A stretch of 64,000 nt of DNA from Arcticibacter sp045629565 (GTDB taxonomy: Bacteria; Bacteroidota; Bacteroidia; Sphingobacteriales; Sphingobacteriaceae): NCBI RefSeq assembly GCF_045629565.1, contig NZ_JAZQRL010000100.1, forward strand, positions 184,823-248,822, given 5' to 3'. Made by a program: the position numbers and the translations under genes. The notes beneath the pieces were generated by a model. The model worked only from the letters and a program-made list of their open reading frames with translations, had not been told where the DNA came from and searched no databases. Each line of letters starts with the position of its first letter. Position 1 is the first letter of the stretch. Positions 1 to 7,259 of this stretch are shown one piece after another.

Positions 1-19
1 TGGGCAACTAAAAGAACAC

Positions 20-406
20 ATGAAAATAGAACACTTCGCCCTTAATGTGGAAGACCCAATCAATATGGCCGAATGGTATGTAAAAAATCTGGGACTATCG
101 ATTATAAAACAGCAGAACCAAGCCCCTTTTATGACGTTTCTGGCGGATGATAGTGGTCAGATAATGATCGAAGTTTACACAAATCCCGTTGATCAGGTGC
201 CCAACTATCGTGACTTGGACCCATTAATTGTGCATCTCGCGTTTGTATCTGAAGCTCCGGAGCAGGATAGAACGAGATTGGAAAATGCGGGTGCTACCAC
301 CGTGTCTGACGATGTCCTGGATGATGGATCGCATCTGGTAATGATGCGTGATCCATGGGGCTTAGCGATTCAATTTTGTAAGCGCGCTATTCCAATGCTT
401 AAGTAA
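20..406 (+). CDS. VOC (glyoxalase/bleomycin-resistance fold) protein
   Basis: A 128-residue single-domain VOC protein. It opens with the usual strand (KIEHFALNVEDP) and an EWYVKNLGLS helix, and ends with a DPWGLAIQFC strand, so both beta-alpha-beta-beta-beta modules are present. VOC proteins bind a divalent metal and act as lyases, dioxygenases, epimerases or antibiotic-binding proteins. H6 and the Glu of IMIEVY are candidate metal ligands, but the substrate cannot be read from the sequence. The length is normal for a one-domain member. It lies at the left edge, so an operon partner further left cannot be excluded. The next gene is convergent. Confidence 0.8.
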   Translation: MKIEHFALNVEDPINMAEWYVKNLGLSIIKQQNQAPFMTFLADDSGQIMIEVYTNPVDQVPNYRDLDPLIVHLAFVSEAPEQDRTRLENAGATTVSDDVLDDGSHLVMMRDPWGLAIQFCKRAIPMLK

Positions 407-614
407 AATCCTGTTCTTTTACTTTCAGACTAGCACGCTATCCGCAGATCCGGACAATCCAAAACAATAAGTAAGGATGCTCCCAAGGGATTTCGTTCGT
501 ACCGGCCTGTGAATCATCTGACTGCATGCATTGTTAAATAAACAGTAGAATATCCACATTAACGTGTTGAGATTCTACATTTTTGAAATTCCTCAAAGCG
601 CACATTGTCAGCAC

Positions 615-1355
615 CTAAGGCTTTTTAAATAAGTCAGCCGTGTAATCAAACAGTTCGGGGCCGCCGATCTTTCCATGCCCGGGAATGACCATCCGGGTGT
701 TAGGATACCGGGCTTTTAATGAAATAATCGTTTCCGCCCAGGCAGCTATATTAGCATCCGCCAAGTTGCCTTTACCCGCACCTTGTTCTTTGATCAGGCA
801 GCCTCCGAACATGATGCCTTCATGGGGAAAGTAGGCAATTATGTTGTCACGAGTATGGCCTTCTCCTGAATAGTCGAGAAGCACTTGCTGAGTTCCTACC
901 CTAAGCGTCTTCTTATCTGCAAAGCCCGATTGTGGAACGGGCAGATTTTTTTCCTTGGCCAAAGCTATAGTACGTTCATTTGCAACCGACGGAATTCCAC
1001 GCGTATGGAAGGCATTGAGCCCGCCAAGACAATCATCATGAAAATGAGTAGCTACAACAGCCTTAACCTTGCAGCGAAGGGAGTTTTCGACCCAACTGAT
1101 CAATTCAGCTGACGTTTTTTCATCCGTGGGAGTGTCAATAATAATCGCTTCATTATGGTTGGCAACGATCATACCGTTGCAAGAAACACGGCCAAAGCTC
1201 TCTGTCTTCAGGTAGGAAATATGCTGATATACATCTTCGGCAATCGGCTTGACCTCCAACTCGCCGGATTTATAGGAGCGGGAGCTTTGCGGATCTTTCT
1301 TGAGTGCACAGCTACAAGCAAAGGCGGAAAGGATCAACAGTATGAAAGTTTTCAT
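615..1355 (-). CDS. Subclass B1-type metallo-beta-lactamase (MBL fold), probable lipoprotein
   Basis: A 246-residue MBL-fold hydrolase. The N-terminus is a hydrophobic signal ending in AFACSC, so it is probably exported as a lipoprotein. The zinc ligands match subclass B1: H104-x-H106-x-D108 (HFHDD), H167 (GEGHTRDN), C186 (GGCLIK) and H227 (PGHGK). The Cys ligand separates B1 from the common glyoxalase II-like MBL proteins. B1 enzymes open the beta-lactam ring of penicillins, cephalosporins and usually carbapenems in the periplasm, and chromosomal B1 enzymes are common in environmental Bacteroidota. The loop-3 region NGMIVANHNEAIIIDTP is also typical. The gene is divergent from a Crp-type regulator. 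Which lactams are hydrolysed cannot be told from sequence. Confidence 0.85.
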   Translation of the reverse strand: MKTFILLILSAFACSCALKKDPQSSRSYKSGELEVKPIAEDVYQHISYLKTESFGRVSCNGMIVANHNEAIIIDTPTDEKTSAELISWVENSLRCKVKAVVATHFHDDCLGGLNAFHTRGIPSVANERTIALAKEKNLPVPQSGFADKKTLRVGTQQVLLDYSGEGHTRDNIIAYFPHEGIMFGGCLIKEQGAGKGNLADANIAAWAETIISLKARYPNTRMVIPGHGKIGGPELFDYTADLFKKP

Positions 1356-1502
1356 GACATTCTGGTTTAGGGGTAAAATTACAAAGACCTGTTTATATTT
1401 TGAATGAACACCCGTATATCATGGTATTTTTCAGGTGAATTTATTAAGTTAGTAAGTATCAAAACGATTATCTACCAAAACCCTAATAACGGACCAACAG
1501 AG

Positions 1503-2078
1503 ATGTCAGCTTTACAGTTAATCTATCAACACCCTTTGCTATCTGCTGAGGATGTCAACACCATAATAAACGCCCACAAGAAAGTCTACTTCCGGAAAGG
1601 GGATTACCTGTTAAAAAAGGATCAGGTGGCAAAAATGTACTTCTGTGTGGAGAAGGGCCTTATACGGTCTTATGTGTATGACTTCGAGGGAAATGATATC
1701 ACCACCGGTTTTGTCGGCGAAAACGAATTGGCCATTGATGTGATATCGCTATTCCACGGGATTCCGGCGGTAGAGTATTTTCAGGCGCTTACAGATTGCG
1801 AGTGCTACTCAATTCCATTTAACGATTTCCAAGTCTTGTATCATTCGATTAAAGGATTTAACGAGTGGGGACGGGCCTGGATGTCAGGAAACTTATTTGA
1901 ATTGAAACAACGTACCATCTCTATGATAACAGATTCGGCAAGCGAACGTTACAAAACCTTACGTTCAAGGCACCCCCAAATTCTCCAGCAGTCCCCTTTA
2001 AAGTATATCGCCAGTTACTTAGGTATTACGGACACATCACTTAGCAGGATCAGGAAAGAACTTGTAAGGGAAAGTTAG
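1503..2078 (+). CDS. Crp/Fnr-family transcriptional regulator
   Basis: About 191 residues when started at the ATG at 1503 (MSALQLIYQHP). The frame is open back to 1404, but that extension shows no domain. The N-terminal 120 residues form a cyclic-nucleotide-binding-like jelly roll (KKVYFRKGDYLLKKDQ, VEKGLIRSYVYDFEGND). The C-terminus holds a winged helix-turn-helix (PLKYIASYLGITDTSLSRIRKEL). This is the common Bacteroidota type of Crp protein, often without a known effector; the Arg-rich cAMP-binding loop is not evident. It is divergent from the metallo-beta-lactamase with a short shared upstream region, so it may regulate that gene. That link is inferred from position only. Confidence 0.8.
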   Translation: MSALQLIYQHPLLSAEDVNTIINAHKKVYFRKGDYLLKKDQVAKMYFCVEKGLIRSYVYDFEGNDITTGFVGENELAIDVISLFHGIPAVEYFQALTDCECYSIPFNDFQVLYHSIKGFNEWGRAWMSGNLFELKQRTISMITDSASERYKTLRSRHPQILQQSPLKYIASYLGITDTSLSRIRKELVRES

Positions 2079-2123
2079 AGGTTTTTCTTGTCTTATGGTA
2101 AGTGGCTTTTCCTGAGGTTACGT

Positions 2124-2131
2124 TAGTTTTG
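2124..2131 (+). promoter_or_regulatory. Candidate -7 promoter box (TAGTTTTG)
   Basis: An exact match to the Bacteroidota -7 consensus TAnnTTTG, lying 51 nt upstream of the first VOC gene of the 2183-4122 operon. No convincing TTTG -33 box was found at the expected spacing. Confidence 0.4.
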
Positions 2132-2182
2132 GTCTATCAAGCAAAGGCTTGAATACAACTACATAACTAAATTAATCTCAAC

Positions 2183-2611
2183 ATGAAGCTCAATCCCTAT
2201 CTTAATTTTGACGGAAACGCCGAGAAAGCGTTCCAGTTCTATCAATCGGTCTTTGGTGGTGAACTATTCATCCAGAAAATGGGCTCGGCACCGGGGACAG
2301 AAGGCCTGTCGGAAGAGGAAAAAAACCTGGCCATGCATGTTTCCATCCCTATAGGCGATGGGCAGTTTCTAATGGCGTCTGACTGTATCAAATCACAGGG
2401 GCACACGTTAGTGAACGGAAATAATAATTATATATCCGTTTCCCCGGATAGCCGGGAGGAAGCAGAAAGAATCTTTAATGGACTGTCTGAAGGAGGCAAA
2501 ATCGAAATGCCGTTGGAAGATATGTTTTGGGGAGACTACTTCGGTTCATTCCAGGACAAATTCGGCACTTTCTGGATGATAAACTACGCTAACCAACAAC
2601 CAAACTTATGA
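2183..2611 (+). CDS. PhnB-like VOC protein
   Basis: A 142-residue protein of the PhnB / 3-demethylubiquinone-9-methyltransferase-like VOC subfamily. It starts with the signature LNPYLNFDGNAEKAFQFYQSVFGG and ends with GDYFGSFQDKFGTFWMINY. Family members have a glyoxalase fold, usually without demonstrated catalytic activity; the PhnB name is historical. Its stop overlaps the start of the DinB gene by 4 nt (ATGA), so the two are translationally coupled. A second, tandem-domain VOC protein follows in the same operon. No signal peptide is present, so it should act in the cytoplasm. Function unknown. Confidence 0.82.
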   Translation: MKLNPYLNFDGNAEKAFQFYQSVFGGELFIQKMGSAPGTEGLSEEEKNLAMHVSIPIGDGQFLMASDCIKSQGHTLVNGNNNYISVSPDSREEAERIFNGLSEGGKIEMPLEDMFWGDYFGSFQDKFGTFWMINYANQQPNL

Positions 2612-3240
2612 AAAGCTTCGGATACATGTTGATGGCGCTACTATTAGCAGCTGGCAGCATCAACGCACAACAAGCTTCAGTCGATCAGCATTCGGTCGCA
2701 TCATTGAACGGAAAAAACTTTCTGCTGAATTATTATCAGCAGACCTTTGACGCCCTTAAAAAAAGTACCGAAGGTTTAAGTCCGGCACAACTCTATTTCA
2801 AGCCTGCGACTGACAAATGGTCTGTGGGGGAGTGCATGGAGCACATTGTCGCCACTGAAAAAGTGCTATTCGATTATGCTAAGCAGGCAATGGAGAAGCC
2901 CGCTACCCCAGAGCGCCGGTCGGAAGTTAAGTCGAAAGACGAGGACATTATCAAAGGAATCAATGACAGGTCCTTTAAAGCCAAAGCGACTGACGATATA
3001 ACCGGAAAGAATCAACTCAATAACGCTTCAAAGGCACTCGATGATTTGCAAGATGGTAGAAAAGTGATTCTAGCGTATTTAGAAGGCGTGCAAGAGAGCG
3101 ACCTCCGTAATCACATCAGTGACTCTCCATTCGGACCCATTGACGCTTTTCAGTCTTTCTTATTTATTGCCGGACACACCTCCAGGCATACACTCCAAAT
3201 CGAGGAAGTCAAAGCAGACAAAAATTTTCCCAAGAAATAG
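2608..3240 (+). CDS. Exported DinB-family metal-binding protein
   Basis: A 210-residue protein with a signal peptide (hydrophobic residues 5-15, cleavage after SINA/Q about residue 20) followed by a DinB four-helix bundle. The bundle carries the characteristic His triad: H79 in CMEHIV, and H190 and H194 in AGHTSRH. DinB/YfiT proteins bind Ni or Zn through these His residues, and some are thiol-dependent transferases, for example with bacillithiol. Most Bacteroidota members are uncharacterised. A signal peptide on a DinB domain is frequent in this phylum and points to the periplasm. The start overlaps the upstream VOC gene by 4 nt. Confidence 0.82.
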   Translation: MKSFGYMLMALLLAAGSINAQQASVDQHSVASLNGKNFLLNYYQQTFDALKKSTEGLSPAQLYFKPATDKWSVGECMEHIVATEKVLFDYAKQAMEKPATPERRSEVKSKDEDIIKGINDRSFKAKATDDITGKNQLNNASKALDDLQDGRKVILAYLEGVQESDLRNHISDSPFGPIDAFQSFLFIAGHTSRHTLQIEEVKADKNFPKK

Positions 3241-3267
3241 ATCACGGCAATTAAGTAGCTAACCGAT

Positions 3268-4122
3268 ATGATGAAAAGACCTGTTTATCCCTGCCTTTGG
3301 TTTGATGGAAAAGCAGAAGAAGCCGCCAGGCTATACTGCCGTGCCTTCAACGATGCCAAATTGGAAGAGTGTACACCTTTGGTGTGCACCTTCTCCATTA
3401 AAAATAAGCCATTTATGGGACTCAACGGAGGTCCGCAGTTCAGACCTAATCCATGCATATCTTTCTTTACTATCTGCGGTTCAGAAGAGGAAATCGATCG
3501 CGCCTGGACCTTACTCAGCGAAGGCGGGAATGTTCTGATGCCGCTAAATAGCTATCCATGGAGCGATAAGTACGGATGGGTGCAAGACCAGTACGGGGTT
3601 TCATGGCAGCTTAGTCTTGGAAAGAAGGACCTCGAGAACCCCGACGTCTTTCCGTCTTTGATGTTTGTAGGCCAGCAGAACGGAAATGCAGAGCGGGCCA
3701 TTAACTTTTACACCTCCTTGTTTAAAAACTCTGATATCGAATTGATAGCCCGTTACGAAGTTGGTGATCAGGATACGACGGGAAATATCAAATACTCCCA
3801 GTTCTATATCGACGGATGCCGCTTCGCGGCGATGGACAGTTCGATGCCGCATGGCTTCAGCTTTAACGAGGGTATAAGCCTCGTACTGAGTTGCGAGTCA
3901 CAAGAGGAAATTGACTTCTACTGGCTCAATCTCACTGAAGGGGGCAAAGAAAGCCAATGCGGTTGGTGTCAGGACTCCTTTGGCGTATGGTGGCAGGTTG
4001 TTCCTTCCGCGTTAAGCAACCTGATGAAAGACCCGGTCACAGGTCCGCAAGTGACCGCGGCCTTAATGAAGATGGGTAAAATCGATATAGCAGGGCTGAA
4101 GAGAGGCTCAGGTGAGATTTAA
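3268..4122 (+). CDS. Tandem-domain PhnB-like VOC protein
   Basis: A 284-residue protein made of two PhnB-like VOC units. The first is about residues 4-118 (VYPCLWFDGKAEEAARLYCRAF, then YGWVQDQYGVSWQLSLG). The second is about residues 125-250 (VFPSLMFVGQQNGNAERAINFYTSLF, then CGWCQDSFGVWWQVVP). Each unit ends with the same QD-x-x-GVxWQ motif, so an internal duplication is plain. Proteins of this layout are annotated as VOC/PhnB or 3-demethylubiquinone methyltransferase-like; no reaction is established. It lies 27 nt after the DinB gene and completes a three-gene operon. No signal peptide. Confidence 0.82.
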   Translation: MMKRPVYPCLWFDGKAEEAARLYCRAFNDAKLEECTPLVCTFSIKNKPFMGLNGGPQFRPNPCISFFTICGSEEEIDRAWTLLSEGGNVLMPLNSYPWSDKYGWVQDQYGVSWQLSLGKKDLENPDVFPSLMFVGQQNGNAERAINFYTSLFKNSDIELIARYEVGDQDTTGNIKYSQFYIDGCRFAAMDSSMPHGFSFNEGISLVLSCESQEEIDFYWLNLTEGGKESQCGWCQDSFGVWWQVVPSALSNLMKDPVTGPQVTAALMKMGKIDIAGLKRGSGEI

Positions 4123-4156
4123 TCCAGTGGTTGCGGCAGAGGCAGAAAGTAATTGC

Positions 4157-5773
4157 CTAGGGCAAGGCATCGAATCCTCTTACCAGCTCTTCTACCTGAA
4201 TCCCAATATCTTCACCTTTTTTATCCCAATCGACCGATGTTACCTTCCTGGTAACATGGGTTAATTTTCTGAGAAGTGCCATATGCTTGGCCTGCCATTC
4301 CGGACTTTCGAACTTTCTTTGCAGTTTTTCGATTTGCAGATGCAGCTTTCCCTGTTCTTTTGGAAGCTCAGGAGGAGGAGGAGGAAGAGGGAGCTCGTCA
4401 AGATACTGTGCATCCAGGGCGGCCTCGGCTACAGCTGCGCTGTGCTCAGCCAATTTTTTTTGCATGTCTTTCCATTCCTGACTCTCGAAATGCTTTTTTA
4501 CCTCCTCAGCATGCTGGCGGACGCTCGCATGGTGTTTCGCCTGAAGCAATGCGTGTTCCCTGGCTATTTCAGCATGTTTCCGGAGCTCTCTCTGGTGCAG
4601 GCCCATCGTTGCGTCTTCCAAACATACGGTATCCGTCTTTTTGGAAGCTTTCAGCAGGTATTTATTCAGCACCGGCCGGCCCTCATCATTATCTGATGAA
4701 GATATGGTTTCTTCAACCTTTTGAACGGTTATTTCCTGCCGTTTATCGGATAACGCTTCGTTTTTAACAACAATAACATCCGTTTCTTCTTGTGGTAATG
4801 CAACAGCAAGAGACAAGCCCACACACAGTATGGTAACCAAGACGATCAGGCCTGTTTTAGGCGAAGGATCGGGATTCTTCATTCCCGAAATTCTCTTGAT
4901 CCTGTCAAGAAGCGGATACTTTTCTTCACCGCTGGCGGCCATGGCCAGTTCGTTATACTTTACCTGGACCTCTAGTTGGAGCAAGGCTTTTGCGTACGTC
5001 AGGGGATCCGACGTTTTGCTAACGACGATTTCATCACAGCAGTACTCACGTTCCTTGTGTATTTCTTTAACGATCAGCCAAACGAAAGGATTAAAGAAAA
5101 GTATACTTTCGATAACCTTTTGTACTATATTCCATAGATAATCAAGCCTTTTAATATGCGCTAACTCATGTAATAGTATAGATTCGACCTGCTCCGGGCT
5201 AAGCCTGGAAACCATTGCCAGAGGTAATATAATAACAGGCTTTAAAAAACCGGCTGTTACCGGAACCTTGATCTTTTCTGAAACATGCAGGCTGACATGT
5301 TTCACAATGTCGAGCTGCCGGCGCAGTGCGTTTAATTTTGCTATCCATACAGGTTCTTCCAAAAGCGGATCGGACTTACCCAAAGTCCGCGTCCGGAACC
5401 ATGCGAAAGCAAGAGACAGAAACTGTATACCAACACCCGCTAAATATAACGATGCAATCCAGCCAGCATATTCTTGTTTCCATGCCTCTGCCTTATCCAA
5501 CCAGCTGATTTGATGTGTCCCGGCATGATTTTCCGATACTACCCTGGTTAAGGTGTCCAGCTCAAGCTTTTGGTTGTAAAGCGAAAATAAGGTATAAACG
5601 AAAAGGCCAAAAATCAGAACGAGCGACGAATACCATAGCCGGTATTTGATTGCAGAAGGGATATCCGGTACTGCACCAAACATTACTCTGAAAAAAAGCA
5701 CAATCGCAAAAGCCTGCGCTGTCGAAATAAGCAGCGTTTCGGTCAAGGCTTCAATAAATGCAGAGGTTTCCAT
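4157..5773 (-). CDS. BlaR1-type M56 membrane metallopeptidase
   Basis: A 538-residue integral membrane protein of peptidase family M56. Hydrophobic segments lie at about 12-32, 45-65, 105-126 and 305-327. The zinc-protease motif HELAH is at residues 202-206, with the second-half motif EREYCCDE at 241-248. In BlaR1/MecR1 systems such a protease senses a signal outside the cell and leads to cleavage of the partner repressor BlaI. Here the part after the last membrane segment (about 330-538) is not a penicillin-binding domain. It is charged, His-, Lys- and Glu-rich, probably coiled-coil, with a run of prolines near residue 465. This is usual for Bacteroidota M56 proteins, and the sensed signal is unknown. 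It is 4 nt downstream of the BlaI-type repressor in one operon. Confidence 0.85.
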   Translation of the reverse strand: METSAFIEALTETLLISTAQAFAIVLFFRVMFGAVPDIPSAIKYRLWYSSLVLIFGLFVYTLFSLYNQKLELDTLTRVVSENHAGTHQISWLDKAEAWKQEYAGWIASLYLAGVGIQFLSLAFAWFRTRTLGKSDPLLEEPVWIAKLNALRRQLDIVKHVSLHVSEKIKVPVTAGFLKPVIILPLAMVSRLSPEQVESILLHELAHIKRLDYLWNIVQKVIESILFFNPFVWLIVKEIHKEREYCCDEIVVSKTSDPLTYAKALLQLEVQVKYNELAMAASGEEKYPLLDRIKRISGMKNPDPSPKTGLIVLVTILCVGLSLAVALPQEETDVIVVKNEALSDKRQEITVQKVEETISSSDNDEGRPVLNKYLLKASKKTDTVCLEDATMGLHQRELRKHAEIAREHALLQAKHHASVRQHAEEVKKHFESQEWKDMQKKLAEHSAAVAEAALDAQYLDELPLPPPPPELPKEQGKLHLQIEKLQRKFESPEWQAKHMALLRKLTHVTRKVTSVDWDKKGEDIGIQVEELVRGFDALP

Positions 5774-5777
5774 AATT

Positions 5778-6155
5778 TTATTGTTTTTGCATCTGTTCCA
5801 AGTATTTCCGTATAAGCTCTATTTCCTTTGGAGAGGATTTCTTGCTGTTAAGAGCCTGCATGACCAGTTGGGATGGCGAGCCGTTAAACACCGTGTCGAT
5901 AATCTTGCTCACCAGATTGACCTGTGTGTCTTTCTGACTGATTAAAGGCTTGTAAATATGTGTCCGGGAGCTTACGTCGCGAACAACCAATTCCTTCTCA
6001 TGCATGATCTGCATGAGCTTAAGCGTTGTAGTATAGCCTACTTCTTTATCCTTGTTTTTCGACAACGCTTCATTCACTTCCCTTACCGTGGCGCTTTTAA
6101 GCTCCCAAAGGATCTGCAGGATTTCTAATTCACTATCTGTTGGTTTGCTGGACAT
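5778..6155 (-). CDS. BlaI/MecI-family winged-helix repressor
   Basis: A 125-residue protein with the BlaI/MecI/CopY layout. The N-terminal winged helix is about residues 5-75 (PTDSELEILQILWELKSATVREVNEAL, GYTTTLKLMQIMHEKELV), and a C-terminal dimerisation part follows. Such repressors bind dyad operators and are removed by proteolysis after signalling by their M56 partner, which is the next gene here. Two identical palindromes TACGAA-N4-TTCGTA sit 8 and 32 nt upstream of its start codon and are the likely operators. The divergent gene is a D-amino-acid aminotransferase, which could be a co-regulated target. Confidence 0.88.
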   Translation of the reverse strand: MSSKPTDSELEILQILWELKSATVREVNEALSKNKDKEVGYTTTLKLMQIMHEKELVVRDVSSRTHIYKPLISQKDTQVNLVSKIIDTVFNGSPSQLVMQALNSKKSSPKEIELIRKYLEQMQKQ

Positions 6156-6162
6156 TCTTATC

Positions 6163-6202
6163 TACGAATATTTTCGTATGTAATATTACGAATGATTTCG
6201 TA
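6163..6202. promoter_or_regulatory. Two tandem BlaI-type operators (TACGAA-N4-TTCGTA)
   Basis: Perfect 16-nt palindromes lie at 6163-6178 (spacer TATT) and 6187-6202 (spacer TGAT), with starts 24 nt apart. The second has 7-bp arms (TTACGAA/TTCGTAA). They lie just upstream of the blaI-type gene, where autoregulation would occur, in the intergenic region shared with the divergent aminotransferase. BlaI/MecI repressors are known to bind paired dyads of this kind. Confidence 0.75.
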
Positions 6203-6296
6203 AATAAAAAAGGAATCTTCCTGATTGTTTATTTATTTGTGTACATTGTTGTAACAACTGTATACTGTTCATTAATCATTTTTGACATCTTATCGC

Positions 6297-7175
6297 ATGG
6301 TAGTTACCAAGAAATCCTTTCCTGACCTCGTTTACCTCAACGGAGAATGGCTGTCTCACGATAGCGCGTATGTTTCGGTCTTCGACCGCGGATATATGCT
6401 CGGTGACGGGATTTACGAAGTCATCCCCGTTTATAAGGGGAAGCCATTTGCCCTGGAGGGACATATGACGCGGTTTCAAAACGGCTTGAACGCGGTCGCG
6501 ATTGACTTCAACGTTGGCGACCTACAGCCCCTGTTGCTCGAGTGCCTCAGGCGGTCGTCCCTGGACTCCTCTGATGCAGCAATCTATGTACAGGTGACCA
6601 GAGGGGTAGCACCGCGAACCCATTTTTTTCCTGAAGGTGTAAGGCCCAGTATTCTGCTCTATGCTTACCCCATCACATTGAAGGGGTTTGAGAGTAAGCT
6701 CGCCGGTGTAATCGTCTCCGAGGACATTCGATGGCACAGGTGCGATATCAAATCCATTTCTTTAATGGCGAACGTGCAGGCAAACAACGAAGCCCACCGG
6801 CAAGGAGTCCTTGAAAACCTTCTTTCCAGGGATGGATATATTACAGAGGGCTCACACACATCTGTTTTTTTCGTTAAAGACAATACGGTATACACACATC
6901 CTGAGGGTCATCATATATTGCCCGGCATCACTAGGAAGGTGGTAATAGGCCTGTGTGAAAAGCTAGGCTTCGCCTTTAAAGAGGAAGCTGTCCGAACCGA
7001 TGAGATGAAGTATGTAGATGAGGTTTTTCTGACCGGAACCACCGTACAGATTACCGCGGTTACTTCCGTCAGGGTAGACGGTAACGAAGTGTTTAAGACA
7101 GAGGATGGAGGTCCGCTCACCAAAAGGCTTCAAAGGGCGTTTATAGACTATGTGGCGGCCGAGATCGACCGGTAA
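6297..7175 (+). CDS. Class IV aminotransferase, D-alanine transaminase type
   Basis: About 292 residues from the ATG at 6297; the frame is open to a TTG at 6282. It is a PLP fold-type IV enzyme. The catalytic lysine is K152 in RCDIKSISLMANV. The TRGVAPR segment (residues 101-107) and the early FDRGYMLGDGIYEVIPVY motif are typical of D-amino acid aminotransferases rather than of branched-chain ones. D-alanine transaminase interconverts D-Ala/2-oxoglutarate and pyruvate/D-Glu, linking to peptidoglycan precursors. It is divergent from the BlaI/BlaR1-type pair across their operators, which suggests, without proof, a cell-wall response. A branched-chain aminotransferase or ADC lyase is the less likely alternative. 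Confidence 0.8.
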   Translation: MVVTKKSFPDLVYLNGEWLSHDSAYVSVFDRGYMLGDGIYEVIPVYKGKPFALEGHMTRFQNGLNAVAIDFNVGDLQPLLLECLRRSSLDSSDAAIYVQVTRGVAPRTHFFPEGVRPSILLYAYPITLKGFESKLAGVIVSEDIRWHRCDIKSISLMANVQANNEAHRQGVLENLLSRDGYITEGSHTSVFFVKDNTVYTHPEGHHILPGITRKVVIGLCEKLGFAFKEEAVRTDEMKYVDEVFLTGTTVQITAVTSVRVDGNEVFKTEDGGPLTKRLQRAFIDYVAAEIDR

Positions 7176-7259
7176 TTAACCTTCTATAGACAAATATTAG
7201 CGCGTAGCATTTCCTCCGGAGATCCAGTTCTGACTGGTGGGCATAACGCAGGGCCGATG

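Noticed and set aside
4276..4767. Overlapping plus-strand frames of 64-163 codons
   Set aside because: They mirror the charged coiled-coil tail of the BlaR1-type protein and have no homologous features.
615..6155. A single beta-lactam-resistance unit linking the metallo-beta-lactamase with BlaI/BlaR1
   Set aside because: The lactamase is about 3 kb away on its own transcript, separated by plus-strand genes, and has no TACGAA-N4-TTCGTA site upstream.
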